64,000 nt of DNA from Eunapius fragilis (GCA_963681505.1 OY811978.1:2131248-2195247), one strand, 5' to 3'. Positions 25,673 through 41,837 are shown, counted from the stretch's first letter. Numbers and translations are program-made. Notes: a model not told the origin generated them from the letters alone.

Positions 25673-28528
25673 ATGTCGAAGCGTACAGTGAGACCTCCTG
25701 AAAGATACGTACATGAGAACATCGAAATCGCTATCGATGGCAAACGAGCTGAAGATCGTAAGTATTGCATGTCATCATGCTTATACACTGATTATTGTTA
25801 TAATTATGTATATGTACATATATATTCATGGACATAGATATGTTAGGATGTTTAAAACTCTTGACCCGCCGGTCGACCCAATTATTTGAAGCGATTATTT
25901 GATCTTCTAGACCCCCACTTTAAATAAATTTTAATCAATTTGCTACTATTGGAGTATTATATAGGGCTAGTTAAGGCGGGCCGGGTCGTAGTCGGAGAAA
26001 CCAGGACCGCTTCGCGGTCCTGGAAATCTGATGCCTGCGGCGCTCGTAGCCCAAGCGTTCCTGGTTCGCTTTGCTCACGCTAGCCTGCGGCGCTCATATA
26101 GGATCAGGGCCTGCGGCGCTCTTTCCGCTTCGCGGATATGAAGTAACCTTTAATGTAGTTAATTAATCACTAATTGATTTAAATTGATTTAAAGTGGGGG
26201 GGGGGGGGGGATGATCTAGAAGATAACCGGGTCCTTTACCATCGAATATGATATATAGGCCTGCCAGCTAGAGGTAGGGATGGAAATATTAGCGGCGTCA
26301 ATTGACGTAGACGCGAACAATGTCGACATTTAATTTACGATATCTTAAATGCATGAAATTCACATCGCAGGCGTTTATTTAATTTAACCGGTGGACCGCT
26401 GAGGGATATGTACTCGGAGACTGAACACTATTAGCTTACATGCGCCATCAATGCGTGAAAATTGAATATTTCAACTGGTTAATTATGTTGACTTCCGTAT
26501 TTATATTAATTTTATGTACGTGAATTATAACTTTGCGATTTCTATATTCATATCCAGAACAATGTACAGTTTTATGTGTAGAGAATAATCGAGAATATGC
26601 TTGCAACACATCATCACTATCAACTGATTGTAGAGATTATGTCACGCAGGATGACTTAAAGCCTGGAAATGACCTTATCTGGGTTTATAAAGGAACACGT
26701 TATTCTGTTCATTTCAAGCATTTTAAGGGTATACTCTTATGTATCCTTCCACCAGTTGGAATAAGAAAAGTACTTGTTCTTATACAGGAGATGCAAACCC
26801 CAGATCTAAAACATTTGAGGAAGACTCTGCATCTGATAATGGTAGTGATGACAATGCGGTAAGCAATGAAATTTTATTATAGTATTATTGAACATGACTT
26901 TTATCAAGTACTGTGCAGTAATTCATATACTATCAATATGAAATAGGAATGTGGAAAAGGAAAAGAAAGGGCGAAAGCATTCAAAAAGAGACCAGCAAGA
27001 AGTGAAGTATGAAATCTTAATTGTTTATGAAATATATGTTGAACATTCATACACTTCTTCTAATCTATTGTTTTAATCTAACTTTGCACAGATGCCATCA
27101 AGCAAAAAATCTCGTATCTCGGACAGTGAGATGGAAGAAATAGTAAGGGACTATTGATATTTACTGCGTTACAGTTCATAATTAGTATACTTATAGGAAT
27201 GTGGAAAAGGAAAAGGAAAAGGAAAAGGAAAAGGAAAAGCAATAGAAGCAGTTGAGAAGACACCGCGTAATGTCGAACGCATATGCATCCATTGTTTAAC
27301 ATTACACAGATGCCATCAGGCAAGAAATCTCATTTTTCGGACATTGAGATGGAAGAAATAGTGAGATAGTATTTACTGCATTGCAATTGTTACAAATATA
27401 TTAATAGGAATGTGGAAAAGGAAAAGAAAAAGGAATAGAAAGGAAGAAAGGGGTTCAGAAGACACTGGCATTTGATTTAAGGAGTGAGGTACGAGATCCT
27501 TTTTCTATGTTGAATGTTCATACACATAATCTATTGCTTCTAAAGTAATTCATTTTTTGCTGTATGCAGTATAAAATTTGATGTTTGCATTAATCCTTTG
27601 AATGTTCTTATATGCATAAATTAGGTACAAGCGGAAAGGATGAATTATTCCAGTGGCATGGAAAGTCAGGTAATGCGCTGTTATCTTACAATATCTATGT
27701 ATAAGAACAGAGCTCCTGAAAAGTGGTTTATTATATACAATAATGCCAGATTGTTGCAAAACTCTACAAGCAAATGAAAGTTTGGAACAAGGAGATTGCA
27801 AAGTTGAACAATACTTCTGAGAAAGTATATCGCCTTTTGGAGGCCCATTTTACACCGCTTCGGCAAGAATGCATTGTTCAAGATCCAGATCCTGCAGAGT
27901 ATAAAGGTTTGCAAATGCACATACAATATTATTTTACACCTATTCATCAATAATGCATTGTTTCTGATCCAGGTCCTGCTGAGCATAAAGGTTTGCGCAT
28001 GCACATAAAATATTGAGTAGTATAATAGTACCATTGTTTCAGATCCAGGTCCTGCTGAGCATAAAGGTTTGTGCATGCATGCACATTAAATTGTGAGTAG
28101 TATAACACTTTTCTGGTTACATGGTACAACAGGCGACATGCAACAGGAGGAGAGCCACTTCATATCTGTAAGTATTTTTCATTTTATAAGTCATAGATGT
28201 ATATTGATGCACATACTTTATCTGAACAGAAAAGTGGTGTGAATCTTCTACAGATTTGATCCCAGAATCCTGGAAAATATGCTCTAGCTCTACTGGATGC
28301 TTTGTTTTCCAATGAAGAGCAATCAACATGTTGTTATAAAGCATCTACAAAAACCAACAGCAGCAGCGTATCTCAAAAACCTCCTTTGTCACCAAAACGA
28401 GTGAAGCTCCTTGAAGGTACAATTATTTTTATACTAAAACATGTAATATCAGTGATGTTTTATCTTATCCTGTAACAGACTGCATTGACAAAAAGTTTGG
28501 TAAAGGTATGGCAGCATTCAATGACTAG
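25673..28528 (+). CDS. BEN-domain protein of the transposon
   Basis: My exons are 25673-25757, 26558-26728, 26788-26858, 26947-27006, 27092-27142, 27408-27488, 27625-27669, 27750-27906, 27973-27990, 28049-28066, 28133-28167, 28266-28416 and 28479-28528. They splice in frame to about 330 residues starting MSKRTVRPPERYVHENIE. The middle is Lys/Glu-rich; 27750-27906 looks like a coiled coil (KLYKQMKVWNKEIAKLNN). The C-terminus is a BEN domain (NPGKYALALLDALFSNEE, then KKFGKGMAAFND). A TAG at 28526-28528 stops it before the last helix. The frame continues KITESLNQKCRDRF, which belongs to the domain, so the gene is damaged or truncated by four to five turns. BEN domains bind DNA and recruit repressors; here it may bind the element's ends. 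Confidence 0.7.
25880..26240. mobile_element. MITE-like insert in BEN intron 1
   Basis: Inverted ends GATCTTCTAGACCCCCACTT and complement (about 25908-25930 and 26195-26225, the latter with a G run) enclose a GC-rich core. The core has three CCTGCGGCGCTC words and the self-complementary runs GGACCGCTTCGCGGTCC and CCGCTTCGCGG. Its composition is unlike the AT-rich surroundings. Confidence 0.5.
27197..27360 (+). pseudogene. Extra, decayed exon pair in BEN gene
   Basis: These are second copies of the exons at 26947-27006 and 27092-27142 (GAATGTGGAAAAGGAAAAG and ATGCCATCA(A/G)GCAA). The first has lost its donor (CG where GT is expected), so using it breaks phase. The Gly-Lys codons in it have expanded to five GGAAAA units. 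A third copy of the first exon is used at 27408-27488. Confidence 0.6.
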
Positions 28529-28904
28529 AAGATTACAGAGTCCTTAAATCAAAAGTGTCGCGATAGATTTAGTAAGTTTAAAAAGTTAAATTAAAGGAAA
28601 CAATAGATTGACATTGAATATCACTTATAGCTATGTATAGGTTAGTACTGATTATAATACAATATGTTTATATAATTGAATTGAAACATCTTGTTTAAGA
28701 ATAAGCTGTACATGTAAGGATTTACTTTTACTGCTGGCCTTGGGCATTACAGATCAATACAGACTCCATATATAACTTAACTCATATGCCGCCATTTAGA
28801 ATTGGATTATCCTCCATGTGCTGGTAATGCTTTACTTTCATAGTGCATACTCATATTTATCATCGGCAATTGGAGATGGGCCATATCTTACATGTAGCAA
28901 ATTG

Positions 28905-29116
28905 GTTATAAGATCTTGCCATGAGGATCATCTTGGTTAAGATCTTGGGCAAGGTCTTGGCAAGATCATGACCAGAAATTGGCCGGCATAATCTTGGCAT
29001 CTTGGGCAAGGCCATGGGCAAGGCCTTGGGCAAGTCTTGGGGAAGATCTTGGCCAGTTCTGAACAAGTCTTGGGCAAGTTCTTGGCGGGAATCTTGGCCA
29101 AGAACTTTTTGCTGGG
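28905..29116. repeat. Right subterminal repeats and TIR
   Basis: A dense set of AAGATCTTGG, CAAGTCTTGGG and GCAAGGCC variants ends in the 28-bp TIR at 29089-29116. It mirrors the left array in inverted orientation but is longer. Confidence 0.75.
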
Positions 29117-29119
29117 GCA

Positions 29120-29512
29120 TGGCTGTTGCATATAACGTAGACATTACTGAGTAATGAACCTTGGTATTCACAGCTGCGCTCTAAAAGGAGAATGTCCAAT
29201 TGTCATGCATGGAAGTGTTTTGGGGCAGAACCCACTCAGTGCAGCTGTGCAGTGAAGTATCTCAGCTCTAGCTGTGTGATGGGGTGAATGTGTAAAACGT
29301 GTCTTGGTATCTGGTTACAAGGACTACTGAGATGTGGTGACTGCAGAGTGTCTAAAAAGTTGAAGACAGAAATAGTCAAGGAGTTTGAGCTCGTTTTTAA
29401 CCTTTAATTGCAGTGTAAATTACTTGAATACATGACGAGCACACATATGATCTGAACAGGCCAATTACATCCTGTTGGGAGAATAATATGTGATGTGCAA
29501 GGCTTGCTTCGG

Positions 29513-29552
<40 letters not shown>

Positions 29553-29717
29553 CTGGTATTCACTTGATAGTCTTGTCTTTACTTCCAAGGAACAACCAAA
29601 ACATTCTCTTAGACCTTATAAGATAAGTTGTACCCTTCAGCAGATTTAGACTATCAGATATGATGCTTCCCACTGCATCACCACTTTGATGTAGTATTTT
29701 AAAAATATCACTCTGAT
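29120..29717. repeat. Segmental duplication, copy A, last part
   Basis: This aligns with 43729-44288. It includes a G run of about 34 bases at 29518-29551 (16 in B). At 29717 the match stops within CACTCTG, and the serine-stalk exon of the third receptor copy begins; this is the A/B junction. No gene. Confidence 0.85.
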
Positions 29718-33580
<3,863 letters not shown>

Positions 33581-33890
33581 GTGAGCAAAATGATAAATGA
33601 ACCTCATGCAAATTTCATTGTATATCATTGACTGCTGCACCGTTTCTATACATAGTGCCATTGTTTTATTGGATCATTGTAGCACCCATCATTGGAGGAT
33701 TAATTGTCGTTGTGCTCGCAGCGGTTTGTATTGTGGTCATCTCAAAATATAGAAGAACTAGGAAATCAAAGTCAGGTATGTGTCTATAGAACCTTTCACC
33801 ATCCTACCTTCTCCTTCTTACCCTTCCCCCTCCTCCCCGGCAAGTTAGCGCATATATTCACTTTCTCTGTTAAATGCAGATATGTACTGA
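33581..33890 (+). pseudogene. Third receptor copy, TM and tail exons only
   Basis: The TM exon 33656-33775 encodes FYWIIVAPIIGGLIVVVL in phase with the stalk exon, like exons 5 of A and B but on the plus strand. The tail exon starts at 33880 and meets TGA at 33888-33890. Signal peptide, Ig and FN3 exons are missing upstream, since copy A sequence abuts the stalk. It is a truncated copy made by the duplication. Confidence 0.75.
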
Positions 33891-34189
33891 CCGATATTGG
33901 CTCGAGAGCACGACCAATTCTTCAAATTGTCCATCCACAACAACGCTGTAACAGCCATGCACGACCTGCCAGTGCTAACAATTGGAGCACACTTCTTTCA
34001 ACTCACGGCCTAATCTACATGCAATAACGTGTATGCATAATCCTGTTGGCATGCAGAATGGAAATTAAGTGATTAAGCATGTCGGCAACGCCACTGTAAT
34101 ATATATGTTGCAAGTGTACGTCTTGTATAGCATGTCTGAGCGAATCATTGACATATGCATTCGGGTGTAGAAAGCACTCTCCAGGTAAG

Positions 34190-34540
34190 AATACTCTAGA
34201 GGACCTCTTATCGGATATGCAGTACTGCATGTGCCGAAGTCCAACATTAATTCACAAAGAAGGAACAGTACGAACTTTTGCATGCTTAGGAAAACCAGAT
34301 AAAATTCAGAAAATAATTGGAGATGGCAATTGCCTGTTTCGTGCTATTAGACAAGAGGTTTGTTTTTCACACAGCAATTCGAGCTGCTGCAGTGGAAGAC
34401 AAAGGAAGCCTTTTTATAATATTTCGCAGCATCCAGCGGAGTGTGTAAAAAAAATACACAAGATGAAGGAAGATAGTGTTTAGGGCGCAGATATTGAACT
34501 AATAGCCTTGTTTGAAACCAATATTATAAGCCACCAGCAA
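34190..34540 (+). pseudogene. OTU-like cysteine protease remnant
   Basis: The frame encodes PDKIQKIIGDGNCLFRAIRQE; GDGNCLFRAI is the OTU-family catalytic Asp/Cys signature. Downstream, a frameshift near 34370 and a TAG at 34481-34483 interrupt an otherwise OTU-like stretch (GADIELIALFETN follows). The right arm and copy A (about 38540-38650 and 3920-4040, minus) keep only the first part. The gene is dead here. Confidence 0.6.
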
Positions 34541-35250
34541 CTGCAAAGTCAAATAAACCAATGCCAGCACAGCAGCAGTGCAAATGGCAATCATGCGATT
34601 GACAAGTACGGATCGCTTCAGAACACATCATAAGTGTTCCTTCTATCTTTTGAATCAGAATGCAGATTTTGGTCAGGTGCTAAGCGTATCTTCATTGTAA
34701 ATGTTCCTGCTAATCTATGATTGGTCACGTAATGATCTACATTATTATTGCGAACGTTTATGTATATTTGTTAACTTTGAACTATTAATGCAATTGTTTT
34801 TCCAGCAGTGAAGTGTATATACATGCTGCAGTTTGGATAAACTAAAACACCAAAAATTTAATATTATATGGTACGTTCCTAAATGTAGTAAGTCTTATTG
34901 ATAGTGCTATTACAGATCTAACTCACATCTCTACAACTTACATCTCTACAAAGCGATGGTGTAAGGCACATGCAACAACAAGAGTAATTTCGCCTGTCGT
35001 ACATATAACAGCAAGTAGAGAACTGGTTACATCCTACCTGTCGGTAAGAAACACACTAGAGCGTTTCACGCCTAGGTAAGGTGCTCACTAGAGCCTCTCC
35101 TACCTTCAGATATAGGGGACTTGAGACTCTAGAGTGATATTCGCCATTACCTGCCATGCATGCGATGTTAGCTGATATAGTCTTATAGAAATGTGTAAAC
35201 AAATAATCCTCTGCATAAATGCACACAATATCACATAGTTATATACATAT

Positions 35251-35501
35251 GGGGCAGTGCAAGAGAAAATTGGGCTTTTGCAATTTTTTTCAAGTTTTCA
35301 AATTTAACAGTTTTTGGATACAGGATAGCGCTCCCTACAAAACAGTTCTTACGCATCCAAAATTGGACAGTGTATCATAGAGCTACAAAGCGCTGAATTT
35401 TTAATTAGCCATACATTTCAATGGCAAGCATTACTTTCTTTTAGTTGTCTTGGAATTTTCTCAAAATCCTACATAAGCCCGAATTTCTCTTGCACTGCCC
35501 C
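35251..35501. mobile_element. MITE, same family as 541-770
   Basis: The ends are GGGGCAGTGCAAGAGAAA and complement. The interior shares ATTAGCCATACATTTCAATG and the TTACGCATCC word with 541-770. It is absent from the right palindrome arm near 37670. Confidence 0.75.
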
Positions 35502-35920
35502 ATATACATGTCTCCTTGTATAACCGCTGAATTAGTACTTATTCATGTGTTTGTCAGCATATATTTATAAAACTGAAGCAACACCTGGTCATGCATACAA
35601 TATGACCCAGTTACACCTATACACCGATGGGGTCGCTACGCTATGGTACGGTACTTTTAAGGATACCTGTACCAGTGGCCGACAACCATATACATAGAAT
35701 GAGGGGTCGATAATCGTATTATTCATACCTACACCTTTTATTGCATCAGATGCAGGTAATTACATGCATCAGTGAAGCTGTGCGATAATTGATAATCAAT
35801 TAAATAGCCAGCTATTTATGTAATGTTTTTCGAAAACTAGTCGACGAAGAGCTTCAATACAGGGTATATACAATCTTGATAATGAAAACCTCAGGACCTC
35901 AACCACAAATCATACGGGTT

Positions 35921-37229
35921 CTCAAACATCTTTATTATGACATTGAGACGTGGTGGGTGGTGAAAGGGGGGGGGGGGGGGGGAGTTGTTGATCATGAATG
36001 GGTGTGTGTGTGTGTGAGAGGGTGTGCATGATGAAGGATAATGAATGGAAGGGAATGAAGGAGGATGAAAGGAGAATAAAAGGAGGGGATGCGAGGAGGG
36101 GCGTCACGGTGAACAAGGGATGAAGGGAGTGTCAACACCGGCTGTAGATTTTCGTCCCACTCAAGAAATTGCCCCACGGAAACATGCAGCGGGACAATGC
36201 AAAACTTATCAATGAGACAGATATGAGTGTCTACTAGACAAAAGGGTGTGTGGTGTTTAGGTTGCTACGCAACGGGCATTAAATGTAATTTTATTCTATT
36301 TTTTATTCTATTTGCAGGTTTCTAGGGATAATAGCTGACCGTGTTATTCTCATACTGCGTGATTATTACCCAATGCTGAACAGCTATTTCTATAAACTGA
36401 CTATAATCTCATCTCGGTTAAACCGCTTACACTTTAAAAGCATAAATTATACTAGCATCCACCTCTATTTTATTCTATTGCATAGAGTAAAAGCAACAAA
36501 TTTTTACCATCTATGTATCCCCGTAATCGCACTGCCTTATTTCCGCTACAGCTTCCGCTCTTAACATTTGTGTTTGGGATTCTATTTGTAGTGTGATGCT
36601 GTATACAATATCTGTGCACTGGATGTCTCAAAGAAACGTGGTTTTCACGATATTCTAAGTTAAAGTTTTTTTATTCTATTTTTTATTCTATTTGAGAGTT
36701 TCTAGGGTTATATAAGAGCTGCTTGCATTTGAAGGTGCACTTCGTGGGAAAACTACCAAATTGTAGTTTCGCATGTGGTTTGTACTGACTATAGCGTTAT
36801 TCCTTGTGCATCATTCATGTGCTAGAGCATGAGCTTAATGCAATATTACTTATTATGTTATAGATAGAGGAAAGGGGATATTTAATGAGTTATATCAGGA
36901 TTGATATTCCACACCAAGACCATGGCAGAGCCAATATCGTTCACTCATAGGAGTATCTCGGCCTGTAAGAGTGGGATTTAAATGTGAGCCATAGAGGAGT
37001 AACGAATCAATAAGTACATGTATTAGAAAGAGATGTGGCAAGAAAAGTCCATTTGTCAACAAATCAAGCTGTATATCTGCAGCATGCGGCAGAGTGACTG
37101 CAAAAGTAGAAACTTTCCATACCCACTTTGAAGTGGATTTTTTTCAAATATGATTCCACAGTATTTATTACAGGACCCCACCTACCGATGTAAAACAAAC
37201 ATCAGTCTCCTTCCTTTCCAATCTCATAA
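35921..37229. repeat. Palindrome spacer; homologous to 1-1172 and 2308-2550
   Basis: It contains a G run at 35966-35982 and GT repeats. A B-only insert at 36281-36720 is bordered by about 40-bp direct repeats (TTTTATTCTATTTTTTATTC, at about 36290 and 36670). The empty Helitron site is at 37022. No gene. Confidence 0.7.
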
Positions 37230-38875
37230 TAAAGGTATTTATGGTGCATAGAACCCGTATGATTTGTGGTTCAGGTCCTGAGGTTTTCATTGTCAGGATT
37301 GTACGTACCCTGTATTGAAGCTCTTCGTCGACTAGTTTTCGAAAAACCGTATACATGCATATAAATAGCTGGCTATATTTATCTTAATTGATTGTTAATT
37401 ATCGCATTTAACTACCTGCATCTGATGCAATAAAAGGTATAGATATGACTATTACAATTACCGACCCCCCATTCCATGTATATGGTTGGCGGCCACTGTA
37501 CAGGTATCCTTAAAAGTACCGTACCATAGCGTAGCGACCCCATTGGTGTATAGGTATAACCGGGTTATATTGCATGCATGACCAGGTGTTGCTTCAGTTT
37601 TATAAATATATGCTGACAAACACATGAATAAATACTAATTCAGCGGTCATTCAAGGAGACATCACATGTATATTATTATTATGTATACAACTATGTGATA
37701 TTGTGAGCATTTATACAGAGGATTATTTATCCACACACTTCTATAAGGCTACAGCTAACATCGCATGCATTGATATCTATGCCGGGGTAGCGAAAATCAC
37801 TCTATATCTGAAGGTAGGAGAGGCTCTAGTGAGCACCTTACCTAGGCGTGAAACGCTCTAGTGTGTTTCTTACTGACAGGTAGGATGTACTCACCGTACT
37901 TGAGGTAAGAAGTACTCTACTTGCAGGTATATACACGACAGGCGAAGTTACGATCACTCTTGTTGCATGTGGTTTACACCGTCGCTTTGTAGAGATGTAA
38001 GTTAGATCAGTAACAGCACTATCAATAAAACTTACTACATTTAGGAACGTACCATATAATATTAAATATTCAGTGCTTTAGTTTATCCAAACTGCAGCAT
38101 GTATATACATGTTTATGCACTTCACTGCTGGAAAAACAATTGCATTAATAGTTCAAAGTTAACACATATACATAAACGTTCGCAATAATAATGTAGATCA
38201 TTAAGTGACCAATTATAGATTAGCAGGAACATTTACAATGAAGATGCGCTTAGCACCTGATCAAAATCTGAATTATGATTCAAAGATAGTCGTAACACTT
38301 ATGATGTGTTCTGGAGCAGATCCATACTTGTCAATATCGGATGATTGCCATTTGCACTGCTGCTGTGCTGGCACTGGTTTATTTGACTTTACAGTTGCTG
38401 GTGGCTTGTAATATTTGTTTCAAGAAACGTTGCCAAGACTATTAGTTCAATGTCTGTACCCCAAACACTATCTTGCTTCATCTTATGTTTTTCTTTTTAC
38501 ACACCCCTCTGGCTGCTACCATAAATAGCACATGCAAAACAGGCAACTGCCATCTCCAAATTTTATCTGGTTTTCCTAAGCATGCAAAATTTCGTTCTGT
38601 TCCTTCTTAGTTGGGCTTCGGCACAGTACTGCATATCCGATACGAGGTCCTCTAGAGTACTCCTTACCTGGATAGTGCATCCTGCCTCCCACACCGGAAT
38701 ACAAATGTGATTCGCTCAGACATGCTACAAGACGTACAATTGCAACAAATTTTTTACAGTGCCGATATAATCACTTAATTTCCATTCTATGCATACACGT
38801 TATTGCATGTAGATTAGGCCGTGAGTTGAAAGAAGTGTGCTCCAATTGCTAACACAGGCAGGTCGTGCGTGGCTG
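37230..38875 (-). repeat. Right arm of inverted repeat, gene-free part
   Basis: It pairs with 34040-35920 and aligns directly with 2550-4274. It holds a remnant of the OTU-like sequence and nothing else recognisable. Confidence 0.8.
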
Positions 38876-40656
38876 TCACAGCGTTGTTGTGGATGGACAT
38901 TTTGAAGAATTGGTCGTGCTCTCTACATCTCGAGCCGATATCGGTCGGCACATATCTGCTTTTAACAGAGGAAGTGAATATATGCGCTAACTTGCCGGGG
39001 AGGAGGGGAAAGGGTAAGGAGGAGAAGGTAGGATGGTGTAAGGGAAGGTGGGGGTTCTATAGACACATACCTGACTTTGATTTCCTAGTTCTTCTATATT
39101 TTGAGATGACCACAATACAAACCGCTGCGAGCACAACGACAATTAATCCTCCAATGATGGGTGCAACAATGATCCAATAAAACAATAGCACTATGTATAG
39201 AAACGGTGCAGCAGTCAATGATATACAATGAAATGTGAATTATCATTCTGCTCACCTGGTGATGATGTTGATGATGATGATGAAGATGATGGTGACAATG
39301 CTGAAGATGATGAGGATGTTATCGATCGTGATGGCCATGATGTATCTGGTGAAAGGCAAGGATGGGATATAATACATGAGCAGTCATAAATTGCTCATAC
39401 TACCCACTGGAAGCAGGGAACATCACTGAATTGCTTGGAGCACTCTCTCCAGCTCCATTACGTGCCACTACTGTTAGTTCACAATGAAGGCAGTTTGGAA
39501 TGTCCATTTCGTAATGGGTGACGTAACACAGTTGTGCTGTTGGTGAGGGGAGTGTATTGCCGAGATCAGCAATGATGACGCGGTAGCACACAATCACCCC
39601 AGGTGGCGTGAGCGGAGGAGTCCAAGAGAGGTTTACACGTGTACCAGCTATTTCAGACAGTGTGAGGTTAACTGGAGGAGAAGGAGTACCTAAAAGGGCG
39701 AGGGAGACAGAGCGGATGCAAAATGATCCGTTTTGAACACAGTGTGTGTTCTCACCGTATGTGATAACTGTTGCCATGAATACATCCACTGGTAGCTGCA
39801 CATCGTCATAACAGCAACACGTGATTACTATCCCGCCAAGGTTAGGTGCGCTTCCATTGACAGTCACGTTCACTGCATCAGACCGACTTGGGTCGACATA
39901 TTGTGCGTTGATTCCTCTGTCGCGCAGGTGTTGGGCATTGTATGTGTGATTGTCATCGGAGTCAGGCCACCAAAGATCAGTGTCAAGGTTCTTTACATTG
40001 TCAAGGTTCTTTACGTATAGTTGTGCTTTCCCACCAGACACATTGCACATAAATGTAGATTCTCCATTTAAAGGCACGTATACTGTTGTTTCGTTGACCA
40101 CCGGGTACATTTTACACTCGGCAGACGTTAATGTTGCTGAAAATCAAACAGTGAAATCATCAAGACACACAATCTGCGGTACATTTCTCCTCAACGCAGG
40201 CAATGTTTTACCAACAAGCGGGCAACAGTCCATACAGAGAATGAGTAACTCGTTTTATGCATGCATGCATACGAACGCTTGGAATGAATAAATTTTTCTC
40301 CAGCAACACCTGCGGTATACACAGCATTAGGCATATATGTATCGACATGGCAATGCATCACTGATTAAAAAAAGACGTATTTAAATATGAAAGGTGATAA
40401 GTGGTATTATGTGTCCGCGAGGCCCATTCTGTTCGTGGTGACATCCTATACATGCATGCACGTCGGAAATCAAACAGATACGAAAGGCGGAAACGAAAGG
40501 TGCAACACAATGCCGTGGAGTTCTTTGTCGCATCAGTCACACGAGCGCGTGATCTCCGCATGCAGTATAACACTCTCCCGCGCTCCCGCGATGCGTACCG
40601 TGGTGATTGATAACCGCCAGCCATCCACAGAGCTGAAAGAACCAGCGAGCCATCAT
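38876..40656 (-). CDS. Ig-FN3-serine stalk-TM receptor, copy B
   Basis: Six exons: 40656-40599, 40136-39756, 39689-39408, 39345-39256, 39190-39071 and 38955-38876. They give 336 residues, all junctions in phase 1. Architecture as in copy A: signal peptide (MMARWFFQLCGWLAV), Ig (with an extra SDDNHTYNAQH-type segment), FN3 (NLTLSEIAG, LSWTPPLTPP), Ser/Thr stalk, TM (FYWIIVAPIIGGLIVVVL), and a 25-residue tail ending STTNSSKCPSTTTL. The second intron is 66 bp, again a multiple of three and open in frame. There is no tyrosine in the tail, so it probably does not signal through SH2 proteins by itself. Copy A and B proteins are close paralogues. Confidence 0.75.
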
Positions 40657-40889
40657 ATCCTCGTCACGCCAGTACATAATTCATTCATATGCGTGGGAAA
40701 GTAATATTACTTAAAGAAGGGGGGCGGGAACGTTGGGCGTGATACAAACAACAGTATACCGATGTGTTCGCGAATGTCCGGAGTGGGGGCATGTACCCTT
40801 TGAGTTACATGCACCACAATTTGTCCCACAACCCGGACAATATAATGGCCGGGATTAATGTACGGCGGCCCTCAAAACCGCTAACATAA

Positions 40890-41123
40890 TCAGGAACTAC
40901 GATAGTAGTTCCTATATAGGAATTGACCCGGGTCGTGAATATCATTAAAAAAACGCAACCAGCGTACAACTCGCGTACCAAGAAACGGATAGTTTAGCTC
41001 TTTGTACCTATCGAGCCAGAAGGCAAAGACGGTCATTTTAATGTTTTGTTCCAGTCTTCAAACCGTTTGCTTCAAGAGAACAAAAAAGTTCGTGTTTTAC
41101 CTCGTCCCCAGGCCAAATCTTCT

Positions 41124-41167
<44 letters not shown>

Positions 41168-41837
41168 TTCTTCTTCTCGGGTGAGTATAACTCGGGATAG
41201 GAATGGTTTTAAAGAGCGCCAATTATACCAATCGCTTTAGAATCTCCTGGAAGGACATCTTCAAGTATCAGAGATATGAATAAAGCTTAAAACGTACATA
41301 CGTAATCATTACGTAATGCGTAGTGTTAAATAGAAGCGTTCCCATGGCGACATTTACGTATATTTAGAATTGTGCAAACAAAGAGGAGAGCAGATGACGA
41401 GTTAGAATTCTCCCGCGTTCCTTACAGTGATCCCAAACAAAGCGGGCGTCTGCTCGTGACGGTAATTGAAGCGGAGGGGGAAGGGGTGGGTGGTGGGGGG
41501 GCACTTGCCAGTATAATCGATAAAAAAATGATAATTAAAAAATAGAGGAAACAAGTAAAGAAAAACATTCTCTAACGAGAAAGTTGGTGGGATATAGGAA
41601 TTTGAGGCAATGGTGGTGTTAAAAGGAAGGGAACAAGGTTTTGAGAAAAGGGTAATGAGACAAAAATCCTATATTGAGCACGTGTAAATGTAACAGAACC
41701 AAAAGAAGTGCTAAATATAGGATTTTTGTCTCATTACCCTTTTCTCAAAACCTTGTTCCCTTCCTTTTAACACCACCATTGCCTCAAATTCCTATATCCC
41801 ACCAACTTTCTCGTTAGAGAATGTTTTTCTTTACTTG
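40890..41837 (+). mobile_element. Helitron-like non-autonomous element, copy B
   Basis: It starts TCAGGAACTACG and ends CTTTACTTG, inserted between A and T. Copy A keeps the empty site near 14605 with no duplication. The 5' end has a 20-bp near-palindrome (GGAACTACGATAGTAGTTCC). The interior has a (CGT)n run at 41124-41166. The last 285 bp (41552-41837) is a hairpin. There are no Rep/helicase genes. Confidence 0.65.

Larger units (their letters stand above)
33581..35920 (+). repeat. Left arm of 2.3 kb inverted repeat
   Basis: The reverse complement matches 37230-39255, with small differences (for example the MITE at 35251-35501 only here). With the spacer at 35921-37229 this forms a large imperfect palindrome. 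Confidence 0.85.
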
